Part shown: in pieces, positions 33,453 through 45,300 of the stretch
How positions within the stretch are numbered: position 1 is the stretch's first letter
Layout of the letters: the number at the start of each line of letters is the position of its first letter
DNA from: Sporothrix humicola
Taxonomy: Eukaryota; Ascomycota; Sordariomycetes; Ophiostomatales; Ophiostomataceae
DNA: 64,000 nucleotides
NCBI GenBank assembly: GCA_021396245.1
Contig: WNYE01000022.1
Location: 1-64,000, forward strand
Reading direction: 5' to 3'
The notes under the pieces: generated by a model
The model's database searches: none
Seen by the model: the letters and a program-made list of their open reading frames with translations, nothing else
Told to the model about the DNA's origin: nothing
Made by a program: the position numbers and the translations under genes

Positions 33453-33912
33453 GCGATTGGTGGCTTTATTTGGTTGAGGGGATGAGGATATATGCTGTAT
33501 GATGTTTTGTGTGCTTGTTTTTTATGCGCTTTTTGCTTTTTGCTTCTTTCTTTTGCTTTTATTTGCATTGGGATGGCGTTTGGGACGGTTTTCTGATTTC
33601 ATATTTGAGAGGTTTATTATTGGGTAAAGACAGGAAAGCGTGTACGATCATGAGATGAGGATGAGCAGTCTTTCGATTATTGAATTGAAATGATCAAACC
33701 CAATGATGAGATAATTATGAAGCGTACGATTGAATTCTATGAGGATATCTGAGAAGAAAGATAAGGGGACAAATTATGACAACACATTATAAGATGGTAA
33801 AGAAAAGAATAAAGGAAGGACGAGAAGGGGAGAAGAAAAGAAAAAAGAAAAATAGAAAATGACGAGGAAAAGCAAAACCAATAGAGCTGCAAACATCAAA
33901 GGGATACACTCT
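33453..33912. other. Convergent 3' intergenic region
   Basis: AT-rich spacer between two converging genes, with a T-rich then A-rich composition expected for two 3' UTRs. Nothing else was seen. Confidence 0.5.
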
Positions 33913-35022
33913 TTACTGGAACTCCTTGACATGGTCGGCGGTCCAGTTCCAAAACTGCTCAGCGCCACCCAGACCACCACACTCCGACTTGGGCATGCCG
34001 TTGCGGGCAACATCGCGGCGGATATTGAAGAAGCGGCCCCAAGGACCGATCCACGAGCCAGTCTTGGCCATTGTCACGTCCGGCGACAGGCCGGCAAACA
34101 GCTCCGTGTAGGCGCCATAGACAGGCGGGTGCAGCATGTGCGAGCGGAAGAAACCCAAGCCAGCACGCTGGAACCAGCTGAGACCGGCGTCCTGCTGCTG
34201 GACGGGCTTGCCCTCCTTCTTGTCCTTTGCTTCCTGGCGGCCGTCGACAGTGCGGTACAGGTCCGAGTCGAGATTGCCTGGGTTGACGGCGACGCTGACA
34301 ATGCCGTCTTCCTTGTGGCGGCGCGCGTACTCGACACTGTGCAGGTAGGTGCCGGCCTTGCTGTTGCCGTAGAGCGTCAGCGGGTCGGTGATGGGCGGCG
34401 TGTACGTCTTGCTTCCCATGGGCAGGGTGCTCATGTCGACACCTTTCTTGCCCGAGTAGAGCTCGGCGGCCATGGAAGCAACCCAGACAACACGGACGCT
34501 GTCGGGGCGTTTGGCGGCCTTTTCGGCCTCGGCCGTTGCCTGGAGGATGGGCGTCAGGAGCTGTGTCAGGAGGAAGGGCGCGACGGTGTTTGTGCCGAGC
34601 TGGAGGTCGAAGCCCTGGACAGTCATTGCCTTTTCGGTGGGCGGCAGCATGACACCAGCGTTGTTGAAGAGCACATCGAGACGGTCGGCCTTGGCCAGGA
34701 ACGCCTCGGCAGCAGGCTTGATGGTGCGCAAGTCGCCGAGATCGATCTGCACAAAGTGCAGAGAGCCCGTGGTCAGCTGAGTGGCCGCCGTGATCTCGTC
34801 CATGGCCTTGTCGCACTTGGCCTTGGAGCGGCAGCCCATGAAGACGGTAGCGTTATTGGAGTACAAGATGCGGGTAAGCTCTTTGCCAACACCGGCATTG
34901 GCACCGGTGATAAAGTAGACCTTGCCGGCGAGGTTGCCTACGTCCTTTTCGGTGAACGTGGGGGCCGCCAGAGGAAGATTCTGGGCGATCATGGACGGCC
35001 GAAGGAATCCAAGGGATGCCAT
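33913..35022 (-). CDS. Short-chain dehydrogenase/reductase, 369 aa
   Basis: NAD(P)-dependent oxidoreductase of the SDR superfamily. TGANAGVGKE at about residues 39-48 is the glycine-rich dinucleotide motif, NNAG follows about 90 residues later, and YGNSK provides the catalytic Tyr and Lys, with VASMAAE as the Ser-containing strand. The overall layout resembles retinol dehydrogenase/WW-domain oxidoreductase-like fungal SDRs, some of which act on sterols, lipids or secondary metabolites; the substrate cannot be told. Single exon. The frame extends 11 codons upstream of this ATG but only to a TTG, so I start at MASLGFLRPS. A (TGA)n tract lies in the leader or promoter. Confidence 0.92.
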   Translation of the reverse strand: MASLGFLRPSMIAQNLPLAAPTFTEKDVGNLAGKVYFITGANAGVGKELTRILYSNNATVFMGCRSKAKCDKAMDEITAATQLTTGSLHFVQIDLGDLRTIKPAAEAFLAKADRLDVLFNNAGVMLPPTEKAMTVQGFDLQLGTNTVAPFLLTQLLTPILQATAEAEKAAKRPDSVRVVWVASMAAELYSGKKGVDMSTLPMGSKTYTPPITDPLTLYGNSKAGTYLHSVEYARRHKEDGIVSVAVNPGNLDSDLYRTVDGRQEAKDKKEGKPVQQQDAGLSWFQRAGLGFFRSHMLHPPVYGAYTELFAGLSPDVTMAKTGSWIGPWGRFFNIRRDVARNGMPKSECGGLGGAEQFWNWTADHVKEFQ

Positions 35023-36622
35023 TGTGGGAGATGATGGGAGATGATGGGGGGCCAAAAATTAAGTGCTGACGGATGTGGTATTATGGCAATGAAGCTTTGA
35101 TGCAGTGGGTATGTCTTTGGGGCTAGGAGACCCGATTGTGATGATGATGATGATGATGATGATGAGAAACTATTCCCAACATTTTGAAGACGACGACAAC
35201 GACGTTTATATATCAAAACATCCTGTCCTTGCAAGACGAGTCGAGGGGCGCCCAAAATAGTGCCAAATAGAATAGAACGCAGAAACTAAGCAACGAAAAA
35301 AAAGTTCAGACCGTTGACGTCAGGCCAGAATCGGCCAACAAACACGCCGTTGAACCATCGCCAGTAGTCGAACTTTTCGAAACTAGCCGACTCCGTTTGG
35401 CTCGCACTCGCATCTCGACCCTCTCGAAAAAAAGAAAAAAAAAAGAACCACAATTAAAGCAAGCGATATGGGGCTGAAACCACTTACACTGACATAATAA
35501 AACATGACCGAATAGAATGAGAAGAAAAAAAAAGAAACAGCCTCGGTGGATGGTCCGAACCCAACGGATGTCGTTGGCATTGCCATAACGCTGTAACTCA
35601 GAGGCACCATTTGCCTATTTCGGAATAGTATTGCGAGGTGCATGCATGCTGGGAGGATATAACTGTAGGTTGCATTTGTCCCTTGCCGTCGTGTTGTTGA
35701 TTGGAGTTATATGTCTGGCTATTGGGGATCAAAATTGAGAAATGGGAGAGGTACAGCCAAAAGGGGCAAATTGGGGGAACCTTCCCCAAGGTTGTGGATG
35801 AATTGTAATTGCAGGCAGCCGCCAAAGTCAAAATGCGCGAGGAAAGGGCGAACTGCAGTGATTCGGAGGGTCGTTCCTTCCACTGTCTGCAACCCTCCGT
35901 CGGTGCGGACAAATGCAAGCCGTGCCTTCCTCCTAACTTGGGTTTAGCCCACCAAGAGCAGCCTCGGCAGCCCACTGTTGAACCGCAGAATAAGAACAAT
36001 CTGCACATGCATGGAAGGACTGTTATGCAACGCACTGTGTTTCCAGAAGACAAAAAGATTAAGCACCCGTCTTTTCATGAGGGTGTCATTGAATAGGCGA
36101 GAATGCATCTGGGCCTTCCTTCACCTATTTTTGGTCGGCAGTTGCAGTGTAAAAAGGCGAAATCCGGAACATTTTCTCTAACTCGAACGCGACGAATTGG
36201 TAGCAGTGTCAATGCTCAGCGAGTCCCAATCTTCCTACTTGAGAATCATGAACCGAATGCGAGAAGAAATATACAAATTTAGATACGTCATCTGAACTTG
36301 ATATTGAAGTCTGCAATACCTGCGATCAGAGCCTCATTGTGGGCCCTGTGTAAGGAAGGTGCAAAGGGTCTGATCTGTCTGACCTCCAACGTGCCTGCCC
36401 GAGTCCCGAGTGGAGCACACCGCCCAGCAGCCTCGACTAGCGCCCGTTCTCAATGGACACCAATTGAACGTCAACTGTAAAAATTTAAACAATCAACAAA
36501 CAAGTCTTTATTAGGAGCAACAATACGTCACAACGATGTGTATACGACGACACAATTGACAGCCACACACCACCTCTATTCATCCCTCGTCTATCTCTGG
36601 TCTGCAACAACCCTTGCGCCCC
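35023..36622. other. Divergent intergenic region
   Basis: 1.6 kb between the divergent SDR and methyltransferase genes. It contains a GAT/TGA microsatellite near 35138-35165. No coding or RNA feature was recognised. Confidence 0.55.
35138..35165. repeat. (TGA)n microsatellite
   Basis: About nine uninterrupted TGA units in the promoter or 5' leader of the SDR gene, seen directly. Confidence 0.9.
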
Positions 36623-37909
36623 ATGCTGGCGGCCTTGGGGAGTCTCGGCCGGTCGGCTGTGACCAGAAGAACACCACTCGTCTCTGCCATTGCTGTCACT
36701 GCTGCCACATCTACAAGGGCGTCTGCGTTACCAAGTTGGACACAATGCCCTTGCAGGCACTTCTCGGCGACGGCTGTGGCACCGGCGGCCAGCAATACCC
36801 GATGGAAAGCGCGCCAGGGCAAGGACCAGTACGCGCGCGAGGCCAAAGTGCGTGGGCTGAAGAGCCGTGCTGCCTTTAAGCTGCTCGAGATGGACTCCAA
36901 ATACCGGCTGTTCAAGCCCGGCCAAACGATTGTCGATTTGGTAAGTTTCTGCGAACCTCGTATTCTCGTGGATCCTATCCAGAGACAGCTAATTTGTTTA
37001 GGGATATGCACCAGGAAGCTGGTCGCAAGTGGCTGTCGAGCGAACAAAACCAAATGGCCGCGTGCTCGGCATCGACCTGATCCCGGCACAACCTCCACGA
37101 GGGGTGTCCACGATTCAGGGAAATTTCCTGGCACCGACAGTTCGGCAGATGGTCAAAGACTTTTTGGTGCGGACAAAATCACAGGCAAAAGTGCAGAAAA
37201 CGCTGCAGACGCCAGCAAGCAAAACGGCAGCAACTGAGCCGGAAAATGATATCGACGCCGACACCGACGCCGACGCTGAACTTGAGGGCACTGAGCATGA
37301 TGACTCGCTTTCTCCCCGACCAAACGAGCCAATTTCGGCTGATATCGTCGTAGACCGCCCGAGTTATATCGAAATGGAACGCCAAGCGTCGGCCACCGCT
37401 TCCTCTTCCACCGATGGAACGACGGACCCCGATCAAGCGCCGCAGTCACCGGCTGCCAGTGCCCCCGCCGGCCGCATGGTCGACGTGGTGCTAAGCGACA
37501 TGTCAGAGCCCTGGCCCCAAACACATGGCTTTTGGCTGAACACGCTGAGTAACCCGTACAACAGGATGATGAACACGAGCGGCAACGCCTTCCGCGACCA
37601 CGCCGGTAGCATGGACCTCTGCTACGCCGCCCTCGAGTTTGCAAGCGACACCCTGCGGCCCGGCGGCCACTTTGTCTGCAAGTTTTACCAGGGCGGCGAG
37701 GACAAGTCGCTTGAGAGCCGTCTCAAGAAGATGTTTGCCAAAGTCTCCCGCGAGAAGCCCGAGTCTTCAAGGAGTGTGAGTAGAAGAGGGACTCCGAACA
37801 TAATTTCGAAGGACGTAATACTAACGGCTTTTAGGAATCGAAAGAATCCTTCTTTGTAGCACTAAGAAGGAAGAAGGAGGTGACCTGGGACGACATCAAA
37901 GATTTATGA
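36623..37909 (+). CDS. MRM2: Mitochondrial rRNA 2'-O-methyltransferase (FtsJ/Mrm2), 388 aa
   Basis: SAM-dependent 2'-O-ribose methyltransferase of the RrmJ/FtsJ family. Yeast Mrm2 modifies a uridine in the 21S mitochondrial rRNA. Exons are 36623-36940, 37002-37775 and 37835-37909 (introns 61 and 59 nt, both phase 0). The N terminus is Ser/Thr/Arg/Ala-rich and fits a mitochondrial presequence. Splicing rebuilds VDLGYAPGSWSQVA, the SAM-binding motif I, and the end SRSESKESFFVALRRKK. The K-D-K-E catalytic tetrad is visible as SRAAFKL, VVLSDM, FVCKFY and KESFF. Residues about 165-262 are an acidic and Ser/Pro-rich insertion absent from bacterial FtsJ (about 209 aa). Confidence 0.93.
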
Positions 37910-38388
37910 TATGGCCAGCTCCATATCAACATCAACATCAACGATAATGTAACAATATAATGATCTTAAGGATAGAGGCGTTCATTTACGGCATACCACA
38001 TGGCATAATACATGGTATAATACAATAATACTTCACTTCACACGTCTTTACTTAGGCACCTTTGATCTGTATTCGATTTTTTTGGCATTTCGTAAAAAAA
38101 GAAACGTTTCTGCGGTAAAAGGTAATATGAAGAAACACCCTGGCCCTGCCTTTCCTTGGCGCCCGAAACCATTGAGCCTGGAATAGGAATCACAAACAAT
38201 CCGTTTTCGTAAAGGACAAAGGCTTTTTTATTTTCGTCAACCCACTCGGCAGCAGTCCCGTCATTTCTTTTGAGAAGACGAGAGCCGCTGCCCCATGCAC
38301 CATATACATGACAGCAAGTAACAAAGTCCCAACAAAGAAAAAAGAAGAAATACACGTAACACATGCACTGCTTTTTTTTTCTCTCCAT
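37910..38388. other. Convergent 3' intergenic region
   Basis: AT-rich spacer between the methyltransferase and eL18 genes, with an ATCAAC triplet run right after the stop at about 37925. No gene was seen. Confidence 0.5.
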
Positions 38389-39987
38389 TTAGACCTTGAA
38401 ACCGCGCGACCGTCTGCGACCACGGGCACGCTCGAACTTGCGGCCCTTGGAGGCAACGTAGGGCTTCTTGTGCTTGTGGGGACCGAAGCCGAAGTGCTTG
38501 ACGGCCTCACGGGCCTTCTTGGGGCCGCGGAGCAGCAGGGTGTTGGCACCCGTGGGCTTCTCCAGAGCGAGCTGATCCAGGGTCAGGGCACGGCCGCCAG
38601 CAGCGGTCAGGCGGGCGCGGGCAGTGGCGGTGAAGCGCAGAGCAGCGACCTGGACCTTGGGGACGGTCAGAAGACGGTTGTCGTCAGTGACGGTGCCGAC
38701 AACGACGACGGTCTTCTTGGCGCTGTCGCCGTTGCGGGTGTTGGCCGCAATGCGGGACAGGGAGACGGGAGGGCGGTTGATGCGCGACATAAACAGGCGG
38801 CGCAGGATGACCTTGTTGAAGGAAGCATCGGTACGGCCTGGTTTGTTAGTATGAATTGGGGGAAAAAACCAATTCGTTGCTTCGAGGAGTACTCACGGGC
38901 CAGGAAGCGGTAGAGCTTCACGAGCAACTTCAGGTAGACGTTGTCGCTCTTGGGGGCGGAACGGTGCGTGTTCCGCACGTGGTGCTGCTTGAGATCGATA
39001 CCTACAAAAAAGAAAAAAAAATCCCCGGTCAGCCCTTTGGTTCTTTGGTATGCTCAAAACAAAAACGAGATTTTGAGAAGGCAGGCCAGAACAGGCAGTT
39101 CCAGACGGTTCAACAACGAGGCTAACAAGAAGAAATGTTTCCATGCAGTCTTCTTTCCGGGCTGTTTTCGACTGTCTCAGTTCCTTCTCAGGCCCATCTG
39201 ATCCCGCTCTGTTTCACGAGAGCGACAAAAGAAGAACCATTCCGGAGCGAGAGCAGCTCAAGAAAGATGCCCTATCCCCCCCAAGAGGAAAGAATAAAGA
39301 AAGAGAAACAAGAAACAAGCTTCAACCTCGAGTTGAGCACGTCTAGACGCCGCAAGTCCAGTCGCCAATGGTTCGCAGAAGGGAGCCCGACAAAGTAGCC
39401 AAAGGTGGGAAAAAAGACCAAGACAAGAGACCATCCGCAATCAAGATGAGAAGTCGATTGACCGGTGACGAAGATGTCATTGAGAGCATGGCGGTCGAAG
39501 CACCCGGGATGTCGGCACAGAGCGTTAACCAAGTACCAAACCAAGGGAAAAGGCGGTGGACAGCATGGCGACATCGAATCTCTCGTCTCTATTACATCTC
39601 AAGCTGTCGTTCCACGGACAACAAGAGAGAACCAAGATCGAGATCCGCCATCAACCAGAGCCCTGAAACCACTTTCCCCAATCCCGGCCGCGATTGTTTC
39701 GTGTGCTCTTCTCTTTCGAGATGTGCCATCGATCGGTCGTGCTCTCTCCATTCTCCGTCGTCGGCAGTATCGGTCTCGTCTCGATTGGATGTGGATAGTC
39801 TGTTGTCCTCGTATCGATTTCGTTCCCATGGCCACAAATGTCGTTGTCATCCCTTCCACTCGCACACTCGAAAAGGAAAGAAAGTCTTTTGGCTTGCCTC
39901 ATCCCGTCAATCCATCTCCTTCTTGCACGAAGAGATGGATCTCCGAAAAAGAAACAAAGCCAGAAGCTTGCTCTCTCACGTACCCAT
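38389..39987 (-). CDS. 60S ribosomal protein L18 (eL18), 185 aa
   Basis: Structural protein of the cytosolic large ribosomal subunit. The mature sequence begins MGIDLKQHHVRNTHRSAPKS and ends in the Arg-rich RGRRRSRGFKV; length fits eL18 (183-188 aa). Exons on the minus strand are 39987-39984 (ATGG only), 39001-38897 and 38837-38389. The second intron is 59 nt. The first intron, 982 nt (39002-39983), has a GTACGT donor directly after ATGG and a TTTTTTGTAG acceptor. It is inferred because codon 2 (Gly) must be completed upstream and no nearer ATGG/GT was found. Long introns right after the start codon are common in fungal ribosomal protein genes. The coding part from 39001 is certain; the tiny first exon is likely. 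Confidence 0.88.
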
Positions 39988-41032
39988 CGTAATAGCTGAC
40001 TCTCGGAAGAGATTTTGTGTAAATGAACCCCCAGGTAACCCGAAAAATGTCGAGATGAAAAAAGTTGATTGACAAAAAAGGTTGTCGTGATGGTTGGGGG
40101 AAGGAGAGGAAAAAAGAGACAGAAAAGAGAGTGCTAGAAAAAAATTGTTAGCAAAAATGGGCCCAAAAATCGAGCGGAACCAGAAAAGTGGGTACTTTTC
40201 TGCCATTTTTCTGCCCTCTTCTCGCTGCAGCCAGTCTAAAGTGCCAAAATGAGGATTGGTGGGTGGGCGGTGAAGAGCGGCAATTAGGGTAATGCTCTGG
40301 CAAGAGCTAATTGGTGCCTTGAATCGAAGGTGTCGACTTTGAGCTTATGTAATAAATGACAAAGCTTTTTGATGCGAAGCTATCCAATCCGGCGCCAACT
40401 CATGACAGTCTCCTCTGATCGAGATGACGAATAGTACATTGTGAGCTCAGTATTGTTCTTTTTTTCCGAATAAACCAAGTGGTGTTCTTGTGCAATAGTA
40501 TCTGTATTTGCGTTCAAAAGAAGGAAATTGTATAAAGCGCTGCCTCCATGCAAACCGGTCCCAGAACCTGTTCTATCCAAAAACGCAAGGAAAATATAAA
40601 AGCCCTCCGAAAACTATAAATGCAGTGTATCTATACAAACCTCAAGAAAGATGCCCTCGTAGACCACTATCGAGCGTTGTGGCTCGTCTCGTCTTGTAGA
40701 CTATGCTATTGTCCCACCGTTGGTCAAGTCCAACATCTTATGCTGCCATGGCCACTGACAATTGCTTGTCTAAACGAGCATTGCAGCGAGTATTTGGACA
40801 GCGAAAGACATAAGACGAGGGGGCAACAGAAAGGCAAAAGAATAGGAAAGGTGGAAATAAAAGAAAGGTAAGGGAAAGGGGGGAAGGAAGGAAGGAATAT
40901 CGTGACGGACATCTAAAGTCTAAACAAAACTGTAAATGATGCTTTCTCGCTGTCTCGGAAAGATAAAACGAAGAAAAGAAGCAACCATAGTAAAGAACGA
41001 AAAATAAAACCAATCGAAAAATATGTACTTGG
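39988..41032. other. Intergenic region upstream of eL18
   Basis: About 1 kb that should contain the eL18 promoter and the 3' UTR of the mitochondrial carrier. Several A/T-rich runs are present. No gene was seen. Confidence 0.5.
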
Positions 41033-42341
41033 TTATAAAGTGGCCTCTTCCGGCTCAACACGTAACCCCAGGAGGAGGTCGCGCGACATCTCAAAGCTCA
41101 GCCAACTGGAGGCCATGCTCGGAGCCACTTTGAGCAGGTTTGGGACAATGCCCTTGTACAAGCCCTTGATGCCCTCTTGCATGATAATCACCCGGATTGC
41201 GTCCGTTAATGACTTGTACTGGTAGCCCATGCCGGACATTGTGTTGATCTGGAATCGACGCCGCAGAACGTCACTGGAAGGAAAAAGAAAGTTAGCAGAC
41301 AAGGCAGAGGGCGTGTGCCAGTTTTCGGCCAAACTAGGCCAAATTGGCGGAAAGGAAAATACGCAAACGTACAAAGGATATGTGCAGGTTTGTGCAACGG
41401 CACCAGAGATGGCACCAGCCGCCAGTTTCCGCATAGCGGAAGGGTTCTTCTCGCCGTCTTTTGTAAAGTATTGCCGGACCGCCTCGTACGTCATAAAATT
41501 GAGGCCGACGTAAGGGGCCACACCAGCCACTGTTGGAACAATGCCGCGGTACAGCGCTGAAATGCCGCCCTCGTTCTTGTACATCAACACCAGTGTCTCC
41601 CACATGCCGGGCATCTTTCCTGTGCGGTTGCCCAGGTCGGCGAACGAGGCTGTCTGGATCGAGAGGCGTGTCCGCACAATGTCGAGAGGGTATGTGAAGA
41701 CGACTGAGGTGATGCCGGCAATACCACCGCAGGTAAGCCGGGCTAATGATGACAAGTCGGCGCCGGGATACGCCTCGAAGAAGTGCTAGAGAGAAGAAGT
41801 TAGACTGTAATCTGCTGTCGGCCTTCAAACCGTACCCAAAAGTAGAGGGCCACTCACCGTCTTGTAGAAGTTGTAGCTGCCAAACTGCACAGCCGAGTAG
41901 GGCACAATGCGGATGCAGTTGGTGCCATTGCCACGCATGAACCCGCGCCAACCTTCTTCCACCCACATCTTCTTGAGCGCCTTGCCCACGGGCATCTGGT
42001 ATTCGGTGCGGCCTACACTCTGGATCTGGAACAGGATCTTGAGGCGCTCGAGAGGGGAAACGACTGTACGGGAGACGGCTCCAGCCACGCCGCCGCCACA
42101 AAATGCAGCCACGACGGGGTCGGAGAAAAACACGCGGGTCTGCATGAGGACATTATTCCCCAACGCCGGTTTCGGTTTTAATATGTCGTCCTGCACGGCA
42201 AATGTTAGCAAAATCTAGCCCGAGTGGCCACAGAGGACAACAAGCTCCAAAAGTAAAAAGAGATGGGTTCCGAGGATGCGCTGCGTGTTTGTGTGGTCGT
42301 GCGGAAGACAGTCGGGAAAAGGAGTGACGTACGGTTGCCAT
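41033..42341 (-). CDS. Mitochondrial carrier family protein, 331 aa
   Basis: Inner mitochondrial membrane solute carrier with three repeats, each with the PX[DE]XX[KR] signature: SPLERLK, YPLDIVR and YPFDVLR. Exons on the minus strand are 42341-42333 (MAT), 42190-41858, 41785-41373 and 41273-41033 (introns 142, 72 and 99 nt). The third signature is completed by splicing. Sequence features such as FMRGNGTNCIRIVPYSAVQFGSYNFYK and RRRFQINTMSGMGYQYKS resemble the fungal group around yeast YPR011C, an adenosine phosphosulfate/PAPS carrier, and the SLC25A24/A42 groups. Without comparison the substrate is a suggestion only. There is no EF-hand extension, so it is not a Ca-regulated ATP-Mg carrier. 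Confidence 0.93.
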
Positions 42342-45300
42342 TGTGTGAGAACTGCGAAGAAAAAGAACGGCCGGACAGGCCCACGGAATCCCTCCGCAAA
42401 TGAGCCAATTGATGTAGCAAAAGGCACGCGGAGCTTTACAGGCGCCGCCTCGCTCGCCAACAAGTAAAGAGAATGCACGGGTGGTGCGTGGTTGTCGTCG
42501 ATGCCGCTGCCGGGTTGATCTTTGTCGTTGTCGCGTGGAAAAGGGTCGTCGGTTGCGCAGGCACGAACAGGGTGCAGGTTGCAGGGCGCGCGCAGGGTCG
42601 GGAAGGGGGAAATTTTTAGCAAGGAAATGCTTAACCCAAAATGGCGATTCTGCGGAGGAGGGGAGCTAATAGATTCGATTCCAAAAAAAGCGATTGATGG
42701 GCCTGCCGGTCGCGTGCAACAAGTCGCGTGTGTTCGAATCGGGCGGATGTAGGAAGGAAAGGAGAGGCTGAATCACCGCGATATCAAGTCGAAATGATGC
42801 TTTGCTGTCTGTTTCGCGCTCGAGTTCACAACGGTCGAGCGTTCCAGGGAAGTGGTTTCGAAAGTCGGCGTCAAAGTGGGTTGCATTGAGCAAGGCTGTC
42901 TTGGAAGCGGCTTAGTTCGGATGGCGGAAGCAGGGAAACGACCGGGTGAAGCTGAACCGCGATCGGTAACCGAACAAAGAATGACGAAAAGGAGAGGGAC
43001 AGGGTCGTCAAGATAGAGAATCAAAGCCGATGATCGTAGCGATGAACAGACAAAAGCTCGACAGAACCGACAGTCACAGTCGATAATGGCTAGAGTAAGG
43101 GAGTAGATATATATAAATCGAAAGGAAGATTTAATGAGTGTCGTTGTGGAGGTGACAGTGTCGGAACGCAGCGTCTCTAACTGGTGGGTGAAGGTCGTGG
43201 ATATAAAATGCTGAAAGATGCCAAAAAGTACGAGGAAAAGGAGAAGACGAAGAAGAGAGTCGAAAATAGATTCTGTGCGAGATTAGGACGAAAATATTCT
43301 TGTGGACAGAGTCCGTCGTTCTTGCCCTTCGTTGACTGATGACAAGCGAGGCAACAAGGCGAGGCGCCTGCAGAGATTTGGGAAGGAGGTACTCTGTAGG
43401 CCGTGCGCTTGTTTACTGTGTTTTAGTTGACCTTGTGACTTGTTCGTCTGTGTCGACAATAGACTCGACAACGATTGTGAAAAAATAAATCAGAGACAAC
43501 GTACAAAAATTCGACAAAAATAGAGAAAATGTCAGAAAGGGAGGACAAGAAGGGGGAAACAGTCGACAGCCAAGACAGCAAACCGCCGGGATGAAATAAG
43601 GAGCTGGTCAGTTTTGCGATACGCAAACTGAATCGTCGTTGAGCAGTATTAGTGGCCCAGGCCTAGCTCACCCATGGCGGGAAAAACAAGCTCCCCTTGC
43701 AGAGAGGGGAGTTGGGGCTTTGGGAATGGAGGCCGTCTGGGCATACGGAAGACGATCAATGAAGTGTAAAATAATTGCAGTACGAATACCAGTAGGGTTT
43801 CGCGTGAAGAAGCAGCGACCAGGCAGACGATCTTCGCACTTGCACTTTCGTGCTCTTTCCCATCTCGACGACCTCGCAACTAAAAGCCGAAGCAGAAATG
43901 GCAGTTGACGGGGAAAAGTGGATACAGTCTTGTCGGCGAGGCTGATAACCACACCCCTTGGACGGTGTCAGTCCAACGATTTATTCCTTCAAATGCTGTT
44001 GGCATGCATGGCTCGTTTCGGTACTCGAATTTGGTGCTCGAAATACTGCACTGGGATAAGTCTGGTTTCCAGCACATGTAGGGCCCTGCCGTCGTGTCTC
44101 AGAACAGCAGGACGAGGCAGGTGCCACTCTCAAAACTTGTTCCTTCCTTCCATGATGTGAGCCTTGGTGCGTCAAAAACGGAGCACTCCGTCTCTTCATT
44201 GGAAGCATTGGAAGTGCCAAAATACCGCTGTTAAAATTAAGAGGGCGCAGCAATGGCTGTAGGGCCAACTGACCTCGAATGAGGGAGATTTGGCATAATG
44301 AAAATCGAATAGAATGACACGCCAATGGCGCTAAAACACTAACAGACGGAAAGCAACTGGTCACGCTGTGATTTGGCCAGGCCGTTTTCAGGTCACTTCT
44401 CACCCCTTTAGGCGTTTCTCTTTTTCTCCCCACGGCCTGTTACTTTCCGGATAGCCAATCCGAGACTGTTGAATAGCTCCCCCATGCCGCAAACACACTG
44501 CGAAGTGCCTCGCCGCTCACAGGGTCCGACGAGAGTGTCGGTGACGGGCTTGGAGGTGCCACTAGGTCTGTCTTGTGACCTAGATCGCCTAGACGAAGAA
44601 ACTAGCAACGGCAGCAAATCTGTCAAGCACATTGGGTTTGTCTACAAAGCGCTTCTTGATATAAAACTTTCTTCTCGCGTTGCGCAATTTATAAAATGCT
44701 TAGAAAGATACAATCAATTACTTGTAAAAGAACACGTCACGTGTCACTCACGCTCTTTCTCCTATACAAGAATGGCAGGCGCTGCCGGCAGCGATACCGC
44801 TTAAATAGGAAAGAAATATCCCATGCCGCTTCGAGCTTCTATCTTGGACCGCACCGTCTCCGTAATCTTTTGTCGTTAGCTCCTTCTCTGGTGCGGAGAG
44901 ACTGTTCCTTCCCGCTTGAGGATTTCGTCGGATATGCCATGCATCGCCGTAGCCGAATCTCCCGACTTCCTCCGTCCTTTCCCCAACACAACGTGAGGGG
45001 TCGACAGATTGGAAGATCCAAAATTCTGTCCAAAATAAAGCGGCGGAAGAATGATCAAGAGAGGAAAGACGTGACGACATCAAGTGGCCCACTGAGTCCA
45101 CCTCCACTCTTGCCTTCCAGATAGCCGCTTACATGAAAGTCAGGGTAAGAACAGGCGCACAATAGAGCTATAGGCAACCCAATGTTTGGATAACTTCATT
45201 TCTTTTGTTTACTATACTGTCTATCAATGACAGTTCCGCATCTCTTGACCTTTTATTTTGTTTTACGAATTAGGTGGGCATTGTCACTTCGTATCACAAC

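Noticed and set aside
32243..33568. Minus-strand frame of 441 aa opposite the coiled-coil gene
   Set aside because: It has no domain, with Ser/Ala/Thr/Pro composition expected from the antisense of Lys/Ala/Glu-rich codons. The plus-strand gene has a proper start, intron and heptads.
33859..35034. Plus-strand frame of 391 aa opposite the SDR gene
   Set aside because: The opposite strand encodes a full SDR with catalytic motifs, so this is an antisense shadow.
35023..35055. An 11-codon N-terminal extension of the SDR
   Set aside because: The extension starts at TTG rather than ATG and is a simple HHLPSSP stretch. The ATG at 35022 is the natural start.
42700..42760. B-box-like TGTTCGAATCGGG suggesting a tRNA
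   Set aside because: There is no A-box at the right distance and no stems.
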